Shown: positions 16,023 to 25,413 of the stretch, piece after piece | Layout: each line of letters opens with the position of its first letter | Numbering within the stretch: position 1 is the stretch's first letter | NCBI GenBank assembly: GCA_013538855.1 | Contig: JABXJS010000279.1 | Coordinates: 1 to 64,000 of the forward strand | Origin: Herpetosiphonaceae bacterium | GTDB taxonomy: Bacteria > Chloroflexota > Chloroflexia > Chloroflexales > Herpetosiphonaceae | DNA: 64,000 nucleotides | Reading direction: 5' to 3' | Position numbers and translations under genes: made by a program | Notes under the pieces: model-generated | The model's input: only the letters and a program-made list of their open reading frames with translations | The model's database searches: none | Told to the model about the DNA's origin: nothing

Positions 16023-17648
16023 ATGGCCCGATTGTATCCATGGTGGGCAGCCTGCGTGCTGCTGGGACTGATTGGCACGCTAGCGCTGAGCACACCAGCC
16101 CAAACAGCTGGCTACAGCGCCAGCACGAACCAAGCCGAAACGACACCGACCGGGCTGATCGTAAGCGCGAGCACCGTCATTCCGGCCACCCCGTCCGCCG
16201 ACAGCAGCGCACCAAGCACGCTGCTCTATCCCTCGCTCACCACCGGGGCCGCAGCCCTGCACGATCGCGGCCTCACCGGCGATGGTGTGGGCATCGCCAT
16301 CATCGACTCCGGCATGCCGCCGATCACCCAGCCGTGGACGATTGTCACCACCAACACGCTGACCTTCACCCATGGCCAGCGCCGCGTGGTCTACAAAGAC
16401 TTTGTCACCGACGTGCCGATCAGCAACAGCAGCGATCCCTACGGCCACGGCACGCACGTGCTCGCGAGCATCGCCGATGGGCGCAACGTCGGCGCAGGCA
16501 CGCGCCTTGGCATCGCCCCTGATGCGGACCTGGTGATCGTGCGCGCGCTTGACGAGCAAGGCCAAGCGCCCTACAGCCGCGTCATCGCCGCGATTGACTG
16601 GGTGATCGCCAACCGCGACACCTACAACATCAAGGTGCTCAACCTCTCGCTGCAAGCGCCAATCCACGGCCCGTACTGGCACGATCCGCTGGCTCAGGCC
16701 GTGATGGCCGCATGGCAGTCTGGCATCACCGTGGTCGTTGCGGCAGGCAACTACGGCCCCGATCCAGTCAGCATCAGCGTGCCAGCCAACGTGCCGTATG
16801 TCATCAGCGTTGGCAGCATCAAGCCCGCCGCCTATACCTCCAACGGCGTTGATCAGCTGGCCAGCTACTCATCGACCGGCCCCACCGAAAGCCGCTTCGT
16901 CAAGCCCGATGTGCTCGTCCCCGGCTCGCGCGTGATCGCACCGCTGCCGGTTGGCAGCGCGCTGGAGCCATACGCCGGCCCGCTGAGCGAGCAGGCCAAG
17001 CTCGTGCTGGGTACCGCTAAGTCGCGCGATAAGCTGAACTACTTCTATCTCAGCGGCACCTCTATGGCCGCTGCCGAGGTCAGCGGGCTGGCCGCGCTGC
17101 TGATCGAGGCAGCGCCAACGCTCTCCAACGATCAGGTGAAGTACCGCCTGATCAGCACCGCCGAGCTAGCCCGCGACGCCAGCGGCGCTCCAGCCTACAG
17201 CATCTGGCAGCAGGGCGCTGGCCGCGTCAATGTGGCCGCCGCCGTCGACAGCCCCAGCCTGGATGCGGCCAACACGGGCATGGATATCGCGCTCGACCGC
17301 GATCACGAAAATGGTACCCACTATCTTGGCAATACATTGTTCGATGAGGCCAGCAACACCTTCGCCATCAGCGATACCCAGAACCTCGATAGCTACACCA
17401 CGTGGACTGGCTCGTACAACGCCTGGGCCGGCTCATACAACGCCTGGGCTGGCTCGTACAACGCCTGGGCTGGCTCGTACAACGCCTGGGCTGGCTCGTA
17501 CAACGCCTGGGCCGGCTCATACAACGCCTGGGCTGGCTCGTACAGCGCCTGGGCTGGCTCCACCAGCGTGTGGAGCAGCAGCTATCCCAGCTGGGCGGGC
17601 AATCTTGTTGAGCCAAACTACACTATGTATCTGCCGACAATGCGCTGA
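16023..17648 (+). CDS. Secreted subtilisin-like (S8) serine protease with Trp-rich heptad tail
   Basis: A 541-residue protein. A signal peptide (WWAACVLLGLIGTLAL) and a short pro-region precede the S8 domain. The catalytic triad is Asp95 (IIDSGMP), His142 (GHGTH) and Ser347 (SGTSMAA). After the domain come about ten heptads of the type SYNAWAG (about 457-526), six of them identical at the protein level, and the last residues are MYLPTMR. A similar YLP ending occurs on the cupredoxin at 25414, hinting at a shared export or anchoring signal. GGAGGAG precedes the ATG at 16023. The STAND ATPase gene starts only 7 bases after the stop, so the two are co-transcribed. Confidence 0.92.
   Translation: MARLYPWWAACVLLGLIGTLALSTPAQTAGYSASTNQAETTPTGLIVSASTVIPATPSADSSAPSTLLYPSLTTGAAALHDRGLTGDGVGIAIIDSGMPPITQPWTIVTTNTLTFTHGQRRVVYKDFVTDVPISNSSDPYGHGTHVLASIADGRNVGAGTRLGIAPDADLVIVRALDEQGQAPYSRVIAAIDWVIANRDTYNIKVLNLSLQAPIHGPYWHDPLAQAVMAAWQSGITVVVAAGNYGPDPVSISVPANVPYVISVGSIKPAAYTSNGVDQLASYSSTGPTESRFVKPDVLVPGSRVIAPLPVGSALEPYAGPLSEQAKLVLGTAKSRDKLNYFYLSGTSMAAAEVSGLAALLIEAAPTLSNDQVKYRLISTAELARDASGAPAYSIWQQGAGRVNVAAAVDSPSLDAANTGMDIALDRDHENGTHYLGNTLFDEASNTFAISDTQNLDSYTTWTGSYNAWAGSYNAWAGSYNAWAGSYNAWAGSYNAWAGSYNAWAGSYSAWAGSTSVWSSSYPSWAGNLVEPNYTMYLPTMR
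17391..17621 (+). repeat. 21-bp tandem repeats encoding SYNAWAG heptads
   Basis: Seven near-identical 21-bp units run from 17412 to 17558 (six SYNAWAG, one SYSAWAG), flanked by diverged units (SYTTWTG before, STSVWSS and SYPSWAG after). Silent differences follow an 84-bp period: units 1 and 5 share GCCGGC, units 2 and 6 share TCATAC. This points to recent duplication of a four-unit block. Confidence 0.9.
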
Positions 17649-17655
17649 GGACCCT

Positions 17656-19878
17656 ATGCACGCACCAGCATCGACACAATCACTCTACCCTGCACCAGCG
17701 TGGACGCCGCTGATCGGCCGCGAGCAAGAGATCGCCCTGCTCTCAACGCTGCTCCAGCGCGAGCTGCCGCGGGTTATCACCCTGACCGGGCCACGTGGCA
17801 GCGGCAAAACGCAGCTGAGCCTGCACCTGGCCGCACAGGTTGATTTCCCCGATGGCGTTGTCTTCGCCATGTTGCCACCGCTCAATAGCCCAACCATGGT
17901 GCTCAGCACAATCGGCCATGCGCTTGGCCTGCCCGAGCAGCCGCCGGACCAGCTGCTCGAGGCGATTATCGAGCGCCTGCGCCAGCGGCGACTGCTGCTC
18001 GTGTTCGATACCGGCGCACAGACCATCAGCCGTCCGCAGATAATCGCCGAGCTGCTGGAGCAGCTGCCGCAGCTCAAGCTACTAGTGTGCAGCCTGCAGC
18101 CGCTCGGCCTGCCCGACGAGTATGAGTTTCGCCTTGCCGCGCTCAGCGCGCCCGATGACGCCGCGCAGCTACCGCTGGAGCAGCTAGCAACCTATCCGGC
18201 CATTCAGCTGTTTATGGAGCGCGCGCAGGCCGCCGCGCCTGGCTTCCAGCTTAGCCGCGAGCACTCGGCGGCCATGGTCGAGGTCTGCTCGTACCTGGAA
18301 GGGCTGCCGCTAGCGATCGAGATCGTCGCCGCGCATGTGGCGCTTATGCCGCTCGATGTGCTCTGGCAGAGCCTCCAGCCTTTTCTGGCCTTTCAGTCGC
18401 CTGGCTCACGTGACCGCGCCACGCGCCAGCAGACGCTGCAGGCCACCCTCGACTGGGCTTGGTCGCTGCTCGATCCGGCGGCCCAGTCAAGCCTGGCCGC
18501 GCTCAGCATGTTCGCTGGTGGATGCACGCTCGCCGCCGCCCAGGCGGTGGTGCCGCAGCCAGCCGCAGCTGTTGCTGCCCACATGGAGCAGCTGCTCAAG
18601 CGCCACCTGATCTGGCAGCATCCCGCAGGCTCCGATGCTGCCGATGTGCGCTACGCGATGCTTGAGGCCGTGCGCGCCTATGCCAGCGACCAGCGCACCC
18701 ACAGTCACGCGCTCCATGCCCGCGTCAGCCGCCGCTACTGCGACTGGTGTCTCCAGCTCGTCGAGACCGCCGCCCCCGAGCTGACTGGGGCGCACCCGCA
18801 GGTGTGGATCGAGCGCCTGAGCAGCGAGTACGGCAATGTGCGCAGCGCCATCCAGATCAGCCTGCTCAGCAGCGATCCGAGCTACGCCCTGCGCTTCTGC
18901 GCCGCGCTGTGGCGCTTCTGGCTGATGCGCGGCTATATCGGCGAGGGGCGCTGGTGGATGGAGCTGGCGCTCAAGCCTGCCGCTGCTGCCGATGACGCTC
19001 TGCGCGCCGCTGTGCTCAATGGCATGGGCACGCTGCTCTCGGTGCAGGGAGCCTACGATCAGGCCCGCGCCACCTTCCGCAGCGCCTTGGACATTCAGCG
19101 CCAGCTCGGCGATCAGCGCGGCATCGGCTATCTGCTCAACAATCTCGGCCTGGTCGCCAGCGAGCAGAGCGATCGTGCCGCCGCTAGCGCCCGCTTCGAG
19201 GAGAGCCTGGCGATCTGGCGCGAGCTGAGCGACACCAAGCAGCTGGCGATAACACTGAGCAATCTGGGCGCGCTAGAAAACGAGCAGGGCCACTATCAGC
19301 GCGCGCAGGCCGTGCTCGAGGAGAGCCTGACCTACTGGCGCGAGCTGGAAAATCCGTGGGGCATCGCCATGGCGCTGGCCAATCTCGGCGAGGCGCTATA
19401 CCACGTGGGCCAGCTTGCCAGCGCCATCACGCTGCTCGAAGAGGGCCAAGATTTATGTCAACGCATCGGTGATCAGCGCCTTAGCTCGGCGATTGATCTG
19501 AGCCTGGCCTACATTCGCCTGAGCCAAGGCCAGCTAGATGCCGCCCGCAGCCTGCTCAGCGCCTGCCTGAGCTGCCGCTTCGAGCTAGACGATAAGCGCG
19601 GCGTGCTGCAGGCGCTCGAGGCGGTGAGCATGTGGGCGCTGACGCTCGAGCAACCAGCCATGGCCGCACAGCTACTCCAGATCACCGAGCACTGGCGCGG
19701 ACTGATCGGCACACCGCGCACGCCCGCCGAGCAGCTGCGCCTTGTGCACAGCGCCGCCAGCCTCACCGCCGAATTAGGCAGCGCGGCGGCCCAGCCCATA
19801 GCCCAGCTCAACATCCATAGCCCGCTCAAGCAGATCGTCAATCAAGTCTTGCTCGATCTGCGCGGGCTGGACAGCTAG
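17656..19878 (+). CDS. STAND/NB-ARC-type ATPase with TPR repeats
   Basis: A 740-residue protein. A short lead ending in PLIGREQE is followed by Walker A GPRGSGKT (45-52) and a Walker B-like LLLVFD (about 116). Then comes the winged-helix-like part typical of AfsR/MalT-type STAND proteins (EGLPLAIEIVA, LDWAWSLLDP). Residues about 445-700 are TPRs. No DNA-binding domain is present at either end. STAND proteins switch on by nucleotide exchange and oligomerise after ligand binding. The ATG at 17656 has GAGG about 6 bases before it; the longer frame upstream overlaps the protease and is not used. It ends 24 bp from a convergent kinase gene. Confidence 0.88.
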   Translation: MHAPASTQSLYPAPAWTPLIGREQEIALLSTLLQRELPRVITLTGPRGSGKTQLSLHLAAQVDFPDGVVFAMLPPLNSPTMVLSTIGHALGLPEQPPDQLLEAIIERLRQRRLLLVFDTGAQTISRPQIIAELLEQLPQLKLLVCSLQPLGLPDEYEFRLAALSAPDDAAQLPLEQLATYPAIQLFMERAQAAAPGFQLSREHSAAMVEVCSYLEGLPLAIEIVAAHVALMPLDVLWQSLQPFLAFQSPGSRDRATRQQTLQATLDWAWSLLDPAAQSSLAALSMFAGGCTLAAAQAVVPQPAAAVAAHMEQLLKRHLIWQHPAGSDAADVRYAMLEAVRAYASDQRTHSHALHARVSRRYCDWCLQLVETAAPELTGAHPQVWIERLSSEYGNVRSAIQISLLSSDPSYALRFCAALWRFWLMRGYIGEGRWWMELALKPAAAADDALRAAVLNGMGTLLSVQGAYDQARATFRSALDIQRQLGDQRGIGYLLNNLGLVASEQSDRAAASARFEESLAIWRELSDTKQLAITLSNLGALENEQGHYQRAQAVLEESLTYWRELENPWGIAMALANLGEALYHVGQLASAITLLEEGQDLCQRIGDQRLSSAIDLSLAYIRLSQGQLDAARSLLSACLSCRFELDDKRGVLQALEAVSMWALTLEQPAMAAQLLQITEHWRGLIGTPRTPAEQLRLVHSAASLTAELGSAAAQPIAQLNIHSPLKQIVNQVLLDLRGLDS

Positions 19879-19902
19879 CCAAGTGTTCGCGGATGGACAG
19901 CA

Positions 19903-22332
19903 CTAGTGCTCGGCGACGGCAGCGCTCGCATTCTCGGTATCGCACTGCTGCTCGTGCTGCTGCGGCAGGCACACGCTGAAGGTGCTGCCGTGTTCACCAT
20001 CACTGGCCACATTGACCGTGCCACCGTGGCGCTTGACGATCTCGGCCACCACAAACAGGCCAATGCCTGAGCCAGTCGATGACTGCTCGGCCTCGGGCAC
20101 GCGATAAAAGCGCTCGAAGATGTGCGGCTGCGCCTCGGCGGGGATGCCGGGGCCTTCATCACGCACATAGAAGCACACCTGGCCGTCGACCAGCGCAGTC
20201 TCGATGGTAATTGTGGTGAAAAGCGGACTGTACTTCACGGCGTTGTGCAGCAGGTTGCGCACCACCTGCTCAAGGCGCACCGCATCGCCATACACCAGCA
20301 GCTCGGCGCTGTCGTAGTGCTCCACAAAGGTGTGCTTGGCACTCGACACCCGCAGCTCCTCAACAATGCTATGCACCAGCCGATTGAGGTCCAGCGGCGC
20401 ACAGTGCAGGCTAAACTGACCCAGCCCTAGCCGCGACATATCCATCAGCGTGTTGAGCAGCGCGTTCACCCGCCGCGCCTGATGCACAATCATGTGCACA
20501 TCTTTAATCTCGTGCTCGTTGAGGTTATCATCACGCCGCGCCCGCCGCAGCAGCAGCTGCGCCCGCCCGATCAGCCCCGCCAGCGGATTCTTCAGCTCGT
20601 GCGAGGCCACCGACACAAACACCTCGCGCTCGCGAATGCCCTCCTGCGCCGCTTGATACAGGCGCGCATTGGTAATGGCCAGTGCCGCGCGCAGCCCTAG
20701 CTCCTCAACCAGCTCAAGGTCGTAGGCATCGAGCTGTGGGCCAGCCTGCGTGGTCGCCACGCTCAACATGCCGAAGATTTCGCCGCGCGCGCGCAGCGGC
20801 ACCATGATCAACGAGCGCAGCCCAAGCTCAGCGCCATCGCCATTGAGCTTGGCCGCCACATCAGTCCACAGGCTGGCGTGGCCAGTCTGCAGCACACGCA
20901 GGCAGCCAGGGCCCAGCGGCGAATCTTCCGCCAACAGCAGCGACTGCATCGGCGCAGTCAGCCGCTCCGCAACACTGGTGCTGGCGACCCACTCCAGCTG
21001 CTGCGCGGGGTCGCGCAGCGCCACCCCACACCAGTCGCCCAGCGACGGCACCGCCAGCGCGGTCACCTGCGCGACCGTCGTCTGCACATCAAGCGACTCG
21101 GCGAGCGCTTTGCTGGCCTCAGACAAAAAGGTCAGGCCGCGGGCGGCACGCTTTTGGGCGGTCATGTCGCGCGCCAAGCCCATCACTGTCACCACCGCGC
21201 CGGTGTGATCGCGCTCGGGCACGAGGCAGCAGACGTATGAGCGTAGTCCATCTGGCGATGGAAAGTCGAAGTCAAAATCAACCACCTCGTTGCGCTCAAA
21301 GACACGCTGCACCGCCCCATCCCAAACCGCGCATAGCTCTGGCGGCATGCCTAGCTCGCTGTTGGTCTTGCCCACGTAGTCCGCTGGCGTCCTGGTCGTC
21401 ACGGCTTTGATGGCTGGACTAACGTACAGGTGCCGCAGCTGGCGATCAAAGCGCGTGATGATGTCCGGCGCATTTTCAACCAGCGTGCGGTACTCGTGCT
21501 CCCGCCGCACCAGCGCCGCCTCGGCCCGCTTCCGCTCCGTGATATCGTGCAGATAGATGGCGAGGCCGCCGGACTCGAGCGGGTAGCCGTGGGCTTCGAA
21601 CCAGCGCTGGCGCAGCTCGTCGAATGCCTCGAAGGTTTGCGCTGTCTGCGTGGCTTGGATGTGCTGATAGCGCTCGGCAAAGATGCTGCCAGCCAGATCA
21701 GGAAAGGCGGTGAAGAAGTTCATGCCCACGGTGCTGCTGCGCGCGCGGCCCAGCACCCGCTCGGCAGTCTGATTGATATAGGTGATCGTCCAGTCAGCGT
21801 CGAGGGCAAAAAAGCCGTCGGTGATGCTCTCCAAGATTGTCACGACCTGCTGCCGGGCCGCCTCGGCCTGTAGACGCAGCTCGCGCTCGCGCTCAACCTG
21901 GTCGGCGATCGCCTGCTGCTGGGCGGCGATCTGCCGCTCCAGAGCCACGCGCTCGATGGCGTTGTGCACCACGCGCCGCAGCTCATGCGCGCCGAGGCCA
22001 TCCTTCATCACATAGTCTTGAATACCAAGCTTCATTGCCTGCACGGCCAGCAGCTCGCTGCCGCCGCCAGTAATCATCACAATTGCAAAGGCGCTCGGCG
22101 CATAGCGCGTGCGCAGCTGCTTGATAAGGCTCAGGCCATCGTCGTCAGGCAAGTTTTGATCGATCAGCAAGCAGTCCGGCAGGCCCGCCGCAAGCAGCGG
22201 CCACACCGCGGCGACCGTCGCCGCCTGGCGGCATGTGAAGCTTGGATCGCTGGAGCGCTCCAGAAAGCGGCTATAGATCGCGCGATCCTCGGGGCTGTCG
22301 TCAACGATAAGAACAGTGTGCTGGGCTGTCAC
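19903..22332 (-). CDS. Hybrid sensor: receiver-PAS-PAS-GAF-histidine kinase
   Basis: An 809-residue protein. The receiver comes first (VLIVDDS, phospho-acceptor in LLIDQNLP, Lys in VMKDG). Two PAS domains follow (about 165-400), then GAF (about 420-560), HisKA with SHELKNP (His about 577) and HATPase (NLLHNAVKYS, GSGIGLFVVAEI). I use a GTG at 22332 because GGAG lies 7 bases before it and the upstream reading frame runs into the phytochrome gene. The order receiver-first suggests it accepts phosphate from another kinase, most likely the phytochrome encoded just upstream. No membrane segment is seen. Confidence 0.9.
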   Translation of the reverse strand: MTAQHTVLIVDDSPEDRAIYSRFLERSSDPSFTCRQAATVAAVWPLLAAGLPDCLLIDQNLPDDDGLSLIKQLRTRYAPSAFAIVMITGGGSELLAVQAMKLGIQDYVMKDGLGAHELRRVVHNAIERVALERQIAAQQQAIADQVERERELRLQAEAARQQVVTILESITDGFFALDADWTITYINQTAERVLGRARSSTVGMNFFTAFPDLAGSIFAERYQHIQATQTAQTFEAFDELRQRWFEAHGYPLESGGLAIYLHDITERKRAEAALVRREHEYRTLVENAPDIITRFDRQLRHLYVSPAIKAVTTRTPADYVGKTNSELGMPPELCAVWDGAVQRVFERNEVVDFDFDFPSPDGLRSYVCCLVPERDHTGAVVTVMGLARDMTAQKRAARGLTFLSEASKALAESLDVQTTVAQVTALAVPSLGDWCGVALRDPAQQLEWVASTSVAERLTAPMQSLLLAEDSPLGPGCLRVLQTGHASLWTDVAAKLNGDGAELGLRSLIMVPLRARGEIFGMLSVATTQAGPQLDAYDLELVEELGLRAALAITNARLYQAAQEGIREREVFVSVASHELKNPLAGLIGRAQLLLRRARRDDNLNEHEIKDVHMIVHQARRVNALLNTLMDMSRLGLGQFSLHCAPLDLNRLVHSIVEELRVSSAKHTFVEHYDSAELLVYGDAVRLEQVVRNLLHNAVKYSPLFTTITIETALVDGQVCFYVRDEGPGIPAEAQPHIFERFYRVPEAEQSSTGSGIGLFVVAEIVKRHGGTVNVASDGEHGSTFSVCLPQQHEQQCDTENASAAVAEH

Positions 22333-22360
22333 GGTGGGTCTCCGAAAACATGGACGCCAG

Positions 22361-24640
22361 TTAGGCGTGCTCATCGACAGCCTGCGCCGTCGGCAAAGTA
22401 AAGAAAAACGTTGTGCCCTGCTCGGGCTGCGACTCGAGCCAGATTGTGCCGCCATGGCGCTCGATAATGCGCTTGACGATGGTGAGGCCAACGCCGGTGC
22501 CGCCGCCTTGCGCGTTGCGCGCATGCAGCCGTTTAAAAATGCGAAAGATCGTCTCGTGATGGCGCTGATCGATGCCGATGCCGTTGTCGCGCACGTAGAG
22601 CACGCAGAAGTCGCGCTCGAGCGCCTGGGGTGCTTGCTCAGCAGCCAGCGCGCCGATCTCGATCCAGGGCGCGCTGGCGTGCCGATACTTTAGCGCATTG
22701 GAGATCAGATTGCTCAGCACCTCGCCGAGGCGCTCGCGATCACCGCTGACCACTGGCAGCGGCGCAGGCACACGCAGCTCCACGCCTGCCTGCTCGATCT
22801 GCACCTGTAGCACATCGAGCGCTTCAGCGAGCAGCGTGTTCACATCGACAGGGACGACGTGAAACTCACTATGGCCCACCCGCGAGTAGTACAGCAGCGA
22901 GTTAATCAGCGTCTCCATGCGCTGGCTCAGGCGCACCAGTGTCGCCAGCTTGGCGCTGCCGTCCGCGTCAAGCTGCGCGCTGTAGTCCTCGACCAGAAAG
23001 GCAGCATAGTTGTGGATGCCGCGCAGTGGCTCTTTGAGGTCGTGCGAGACGATATAGGCGAAAGCGTCTAGCTCAAGATTTGTGCGCTGCAGCTGCGTGT
23101 TCAAGCGCGCCAGCTCCTCGGTGCGCTGCAGGATGACGCCAGCAACCGCGGTGCGCAGCTCGGCGACCGTCTCCAGCTCCAGCGGCAGCCAGTCCTGCGA
23201 GTGGCCACGTACCGTCTCCTTCCACAGCTCGAACGACTTGCGTGGGCTAAGCCGCAGACCATCATCGGTCAGCGTCACAGCCTTGGTTGGCGCGCCGCTC
23301 CAGTTGACTGTCTGCACCTCCTCTGGGCGGAACCAGATGAGATACTCGCCCAGCTCGCGCACGATCGGCAGCGCCAGGATGCCGCTGGCCACAGCGCTAT
23401 GCTCGGCCCACTCCGGCAGCAGCGCTGCCAGCTGGTCGGTCGCCAGCACCTCGACATCTTCCTGCTGCTGAAGCCAGTCGATGAGCTGGGCTACCGCCGA
23501 CTCCGGCGGCGTCTGGCCATATAGCGCAATGCCGTCGCTGGTACAGATCGCTGCGCCGCTGGCCTCGACGAAGTTCAGCACAAGCTCAGCGTGCTCACGC
23601 AGTCCTATATGCCAGACAGGCGCCTGGGCCATGGCCGCGATCAGGCGCTGACTAGCCGTCTGGAGCTGGGCGTGGTAGGCGTAGTCGGCGGCGTTCTGCT
23701 TCACATCCAGCTGCAGCGAGACCGCCTGGGCCAGAAACTCGCAGGCGTTGCGCACCTCATATGTCAGGTAGCGCGGCTGCATATGATGACAGGCGATCAG
23801 CCCCCACAGCTCGCCGTTGTGCACAAGCGAGATCGACATCGATGCGTGAACGCCCATGTTCTGCAAGTATTCAACGTGAATCGGCGACACGCTGCGCAGC
23901 GCCGCATAGCTCAGATCAACCGGTGCCTGGCTGGCTGGGTTCAGCGGCGGCACGATCGGCGCTGGCGCATAGTCAACATCAACGATCATGCGCAGCCAGT
24001 TGAGCAAGTACAGCGCACGCGCCTGCTTGGGAATATCGGAGGCCGGGTAGTGCAGGCCCAGGAAGGGCTGGAGCGCTGGCGCGCGCGCCTCGGCAATGAC
24101 GCTGCCGTGGCCGTCCGCATCGAAGCGGTACACCATCACCCGATCATAGCCCGTCAGCATCTGCACCTCGGCGGCGGCGATCTGGCAAAAGTCATCGAAG
24201 GTTGGGGCCTGCTGAATGCGCTGGATACAGCCCTTGACCAAGCGATAGAAGTCTTTGGGGGCGCTGCTGGGCAAGCGCGCTGGCTCTAGCTCCAGCAGCA
24301 GCATGCCGTTGCTGAGGTGGACGCTGGCATCAAACGGCGTCGGCGGCGTGCCAAGCGGCACAGTCCACAGATAAGTGGGGTTATGCTGAAGTGGATCGGC
24401 GGCCAGCGCGTGCCGCAGCGCGCTGATCTCCTGCTCTGCAAAGAGGGCCTGAAGCGGCTGATTGAGCCAAGCGGTGGCAGGCTGTCCCAGCCAGTCGGCG
24501 CAGTTGGCGCTGATCTGCTGAATCTGCAGCGACGCTGGGTCAAGCACCAGCAGCAGGCCGTGCGGCTGAATACTGCCAGGGATATGTATCGGCTCCTTGT
24601 CGCAGTTGGACAGATCGACCTCAGGCGGATACTGCTGCAT
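22361..24640 (-). CDS. bphP: Bacteriophytochrome histidine kinase
   Basis: A 759-residue protein. The PAS-GAF-PHY photosensor is clear: Cys13 in SNCDKEP is the expected biliverdin attachment site, YPASDIPKQAR and VEYLQNMGVHASMS are the chromophore-pocket motifs in GAF, and PRKSF is the PHY tongue motif. HisKA (SHDLKEP, His about 530) and HATPase (GGTGVGLTIVKRI) follow. It should bind biliverdin and sense red/far-red light. The ATG at 24640 follows GGGAG and lies inside the end of the heme oxygenase gene (20-base overlap), so the two are translationally coupled. The next gene, a hybrid kinase, starts 28 bases after its stop. Confidence 0.95.
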   Translation of the reverse strand: MQQYPPEVDLSNCDKEPIHIPGSIQPHGLLLVLDPASLQIQQISANCADWLGQPATAWLNQPLQALFAEQEISALRHALAADPLQHNPTYLWTVPLGTPPTPFDASVHLSNGMLLLELEPARLPSSAPKDFYRLVKGCIQRIQQAPTFDDFCQIAAAEVQMLTGYDRVMVYRFDADGHGSVIAEARAPALQPFLGLHYPASDIPKQARALYLLNWLRMIVDVDYAPAPIVPPLNPASQAPVDLSYAALRSVSPIHVEYLQNMGVHASMSISLVHNGELWGLIACHHMQPRYLTYEVRNACEFLAQAVSLQLDVKQNAADYAYHAQLQTASQRLIAAMAQAPVWHIGLREHAELVLNFVEASGAAICTSDGIALYGQTPPESAVAQLIDWLQQQEDVEVLATDQLAALLPEWAEHSAVASGILALPIVRELGEYLIWFRPEEVQTVNWSGAPTKAVTLTDDGLRLSPRKSFELWKETVRGHSQDWLPLELETVAELRTAVAGVILQRTEELARLNTQLQRTNLELDAFAYIVSHDLKEPLRGIHNYAAFLVEDYSAQLDADGSAKLATLVRLSQRMETLINSLLYYSRVGHSEFHVVPVDVNTLLAEALDVLQVQIEQAGVELRVPAPLPVVSGDRERLGEVLSNLISNALKYRHASAPWIEIGALAAEQAPQALERDFCVLYVRDNGIGIDQRHHETIFRIFKRLHARNAQGGGTGVGLTIVKRIIERHGGTIWLESQPEQGTTFFFTLPTAQAVDEHA

Positions 24641-25208
24641 GGCGCGCTCCCAACCACTGCTCAAAGAGCTTGAAGGTCGTCTGCGCGCTCGCGATCAGCG
24701 CCGCCTCGGCGTCCGCAGACGTCACGTTGGTGCGGATCGCAGCCTGAAAACTACGCCACATATGGCCAACGTCCGGGCCGTAGCTGGCGAAGAAGGCACA
24801 GCCTGCGCTCGGTGTCAGCCCCAGCCGCGGCCCAACCTGGCGCACGATGACCTGGCCGCCAAGCGTTGCCCCCTCCAGCACGTAGGCGCAGCCAAGCGCC
24901 TGCGGCAGCGTGTTGATCGTTGGCACAGCGCTACAGCGCGGCAGGGCGGCGCATGCCTCCGCAGCAACCCCCAACGCCGCGAGATCGCGAATCAGCAGCG
25001 GCGTTTTCCGGCGCTGGGACCAGTTGATGCCAGGGCAGGTTTGGATGAGGACCGGCAGCAGCTCCTGCTCTAGCGGCGCGTACATCCCATAGAAGCGCTC
25101 GAGCACCCAGCGATACGTCGCACGATTGAGCTGTGGGTCCAGCAGCGGTGATGCCGCCTCAAGCGCTGCATGATCGGCCTGTGTTGCCTGCTTTAAGCGC
25201 TGTAACAT
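24621..25208 (-). CDS. bphO: Heme oxygenase (biliverdin supply for phytochrome)
   Basis: A 195-residue heme oxygenase of the size usual for phytochrome-linked enzymes. The likely proximal heme ligand is His13 (QADHAALE). The distal helix region is LEGATLGGQVIVRQ, and FFASYG matches the conserved C-terminal part. The enzyme opens heme to biliverdin, CO and iron; biliverdin is the chromophore of the next gene's product. The overlap with bphP supports a dedicated operon. Between 25209 and 25413 I see a hairpin and A/T-rich sequence that may hold the promoter. Confidence 0.92.
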   Translation of the reverse strand: MLQRLKQATQADHAALEAASPLLDPQLNRATYRWVLERFYGMYAPLEQELLPVLIQTCPGINWSQRRKTPLLIRDLAALGVAAEACAALPRCSAVPTINTLPQALGCAYVLEGATLGGQVIVRQVGPRLGLTPSAGCAFFASYGPDVGHMWRSFQAAIRTNVTSADAEAALIASAQTTFKLFEQWLGARHAAVSA

Positions 25209-25359
25209 TCTTCTTGCTCCACCAGGGCTAAATAATTTTCCGCCTGTAGCCTACGCACATATGCGCTGATCATAAAAATTAATCAACGAAATGTCAAAAA
25301 ACCTCTGTTGTCGGCCAAGAATCCTGCATTATTCGCGCCACAAATTCAGCGGCAGCACA

Positions 25360-25387
25360 ACGGCCCACGCTGATCAGCGCAGGCCGT
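25360..25387 (-). terminator. Hairpin after the cupredoxin gene
   Basis: ACGGCC and GGCCGT flank the 12-bp palindrome CGCTGATCAGCG, forming a long stem with a CA/CA mismatch. It lies 26 bases after the cupredoxin stop and 150 bases before the heme oxygenase start on the same strand, so it may separate the two transcription units. Confidence 0.5.
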
Positions 25388-25413
25388 CGAGTAGGAGGTG
25401 CTTGCAGGGCGGG

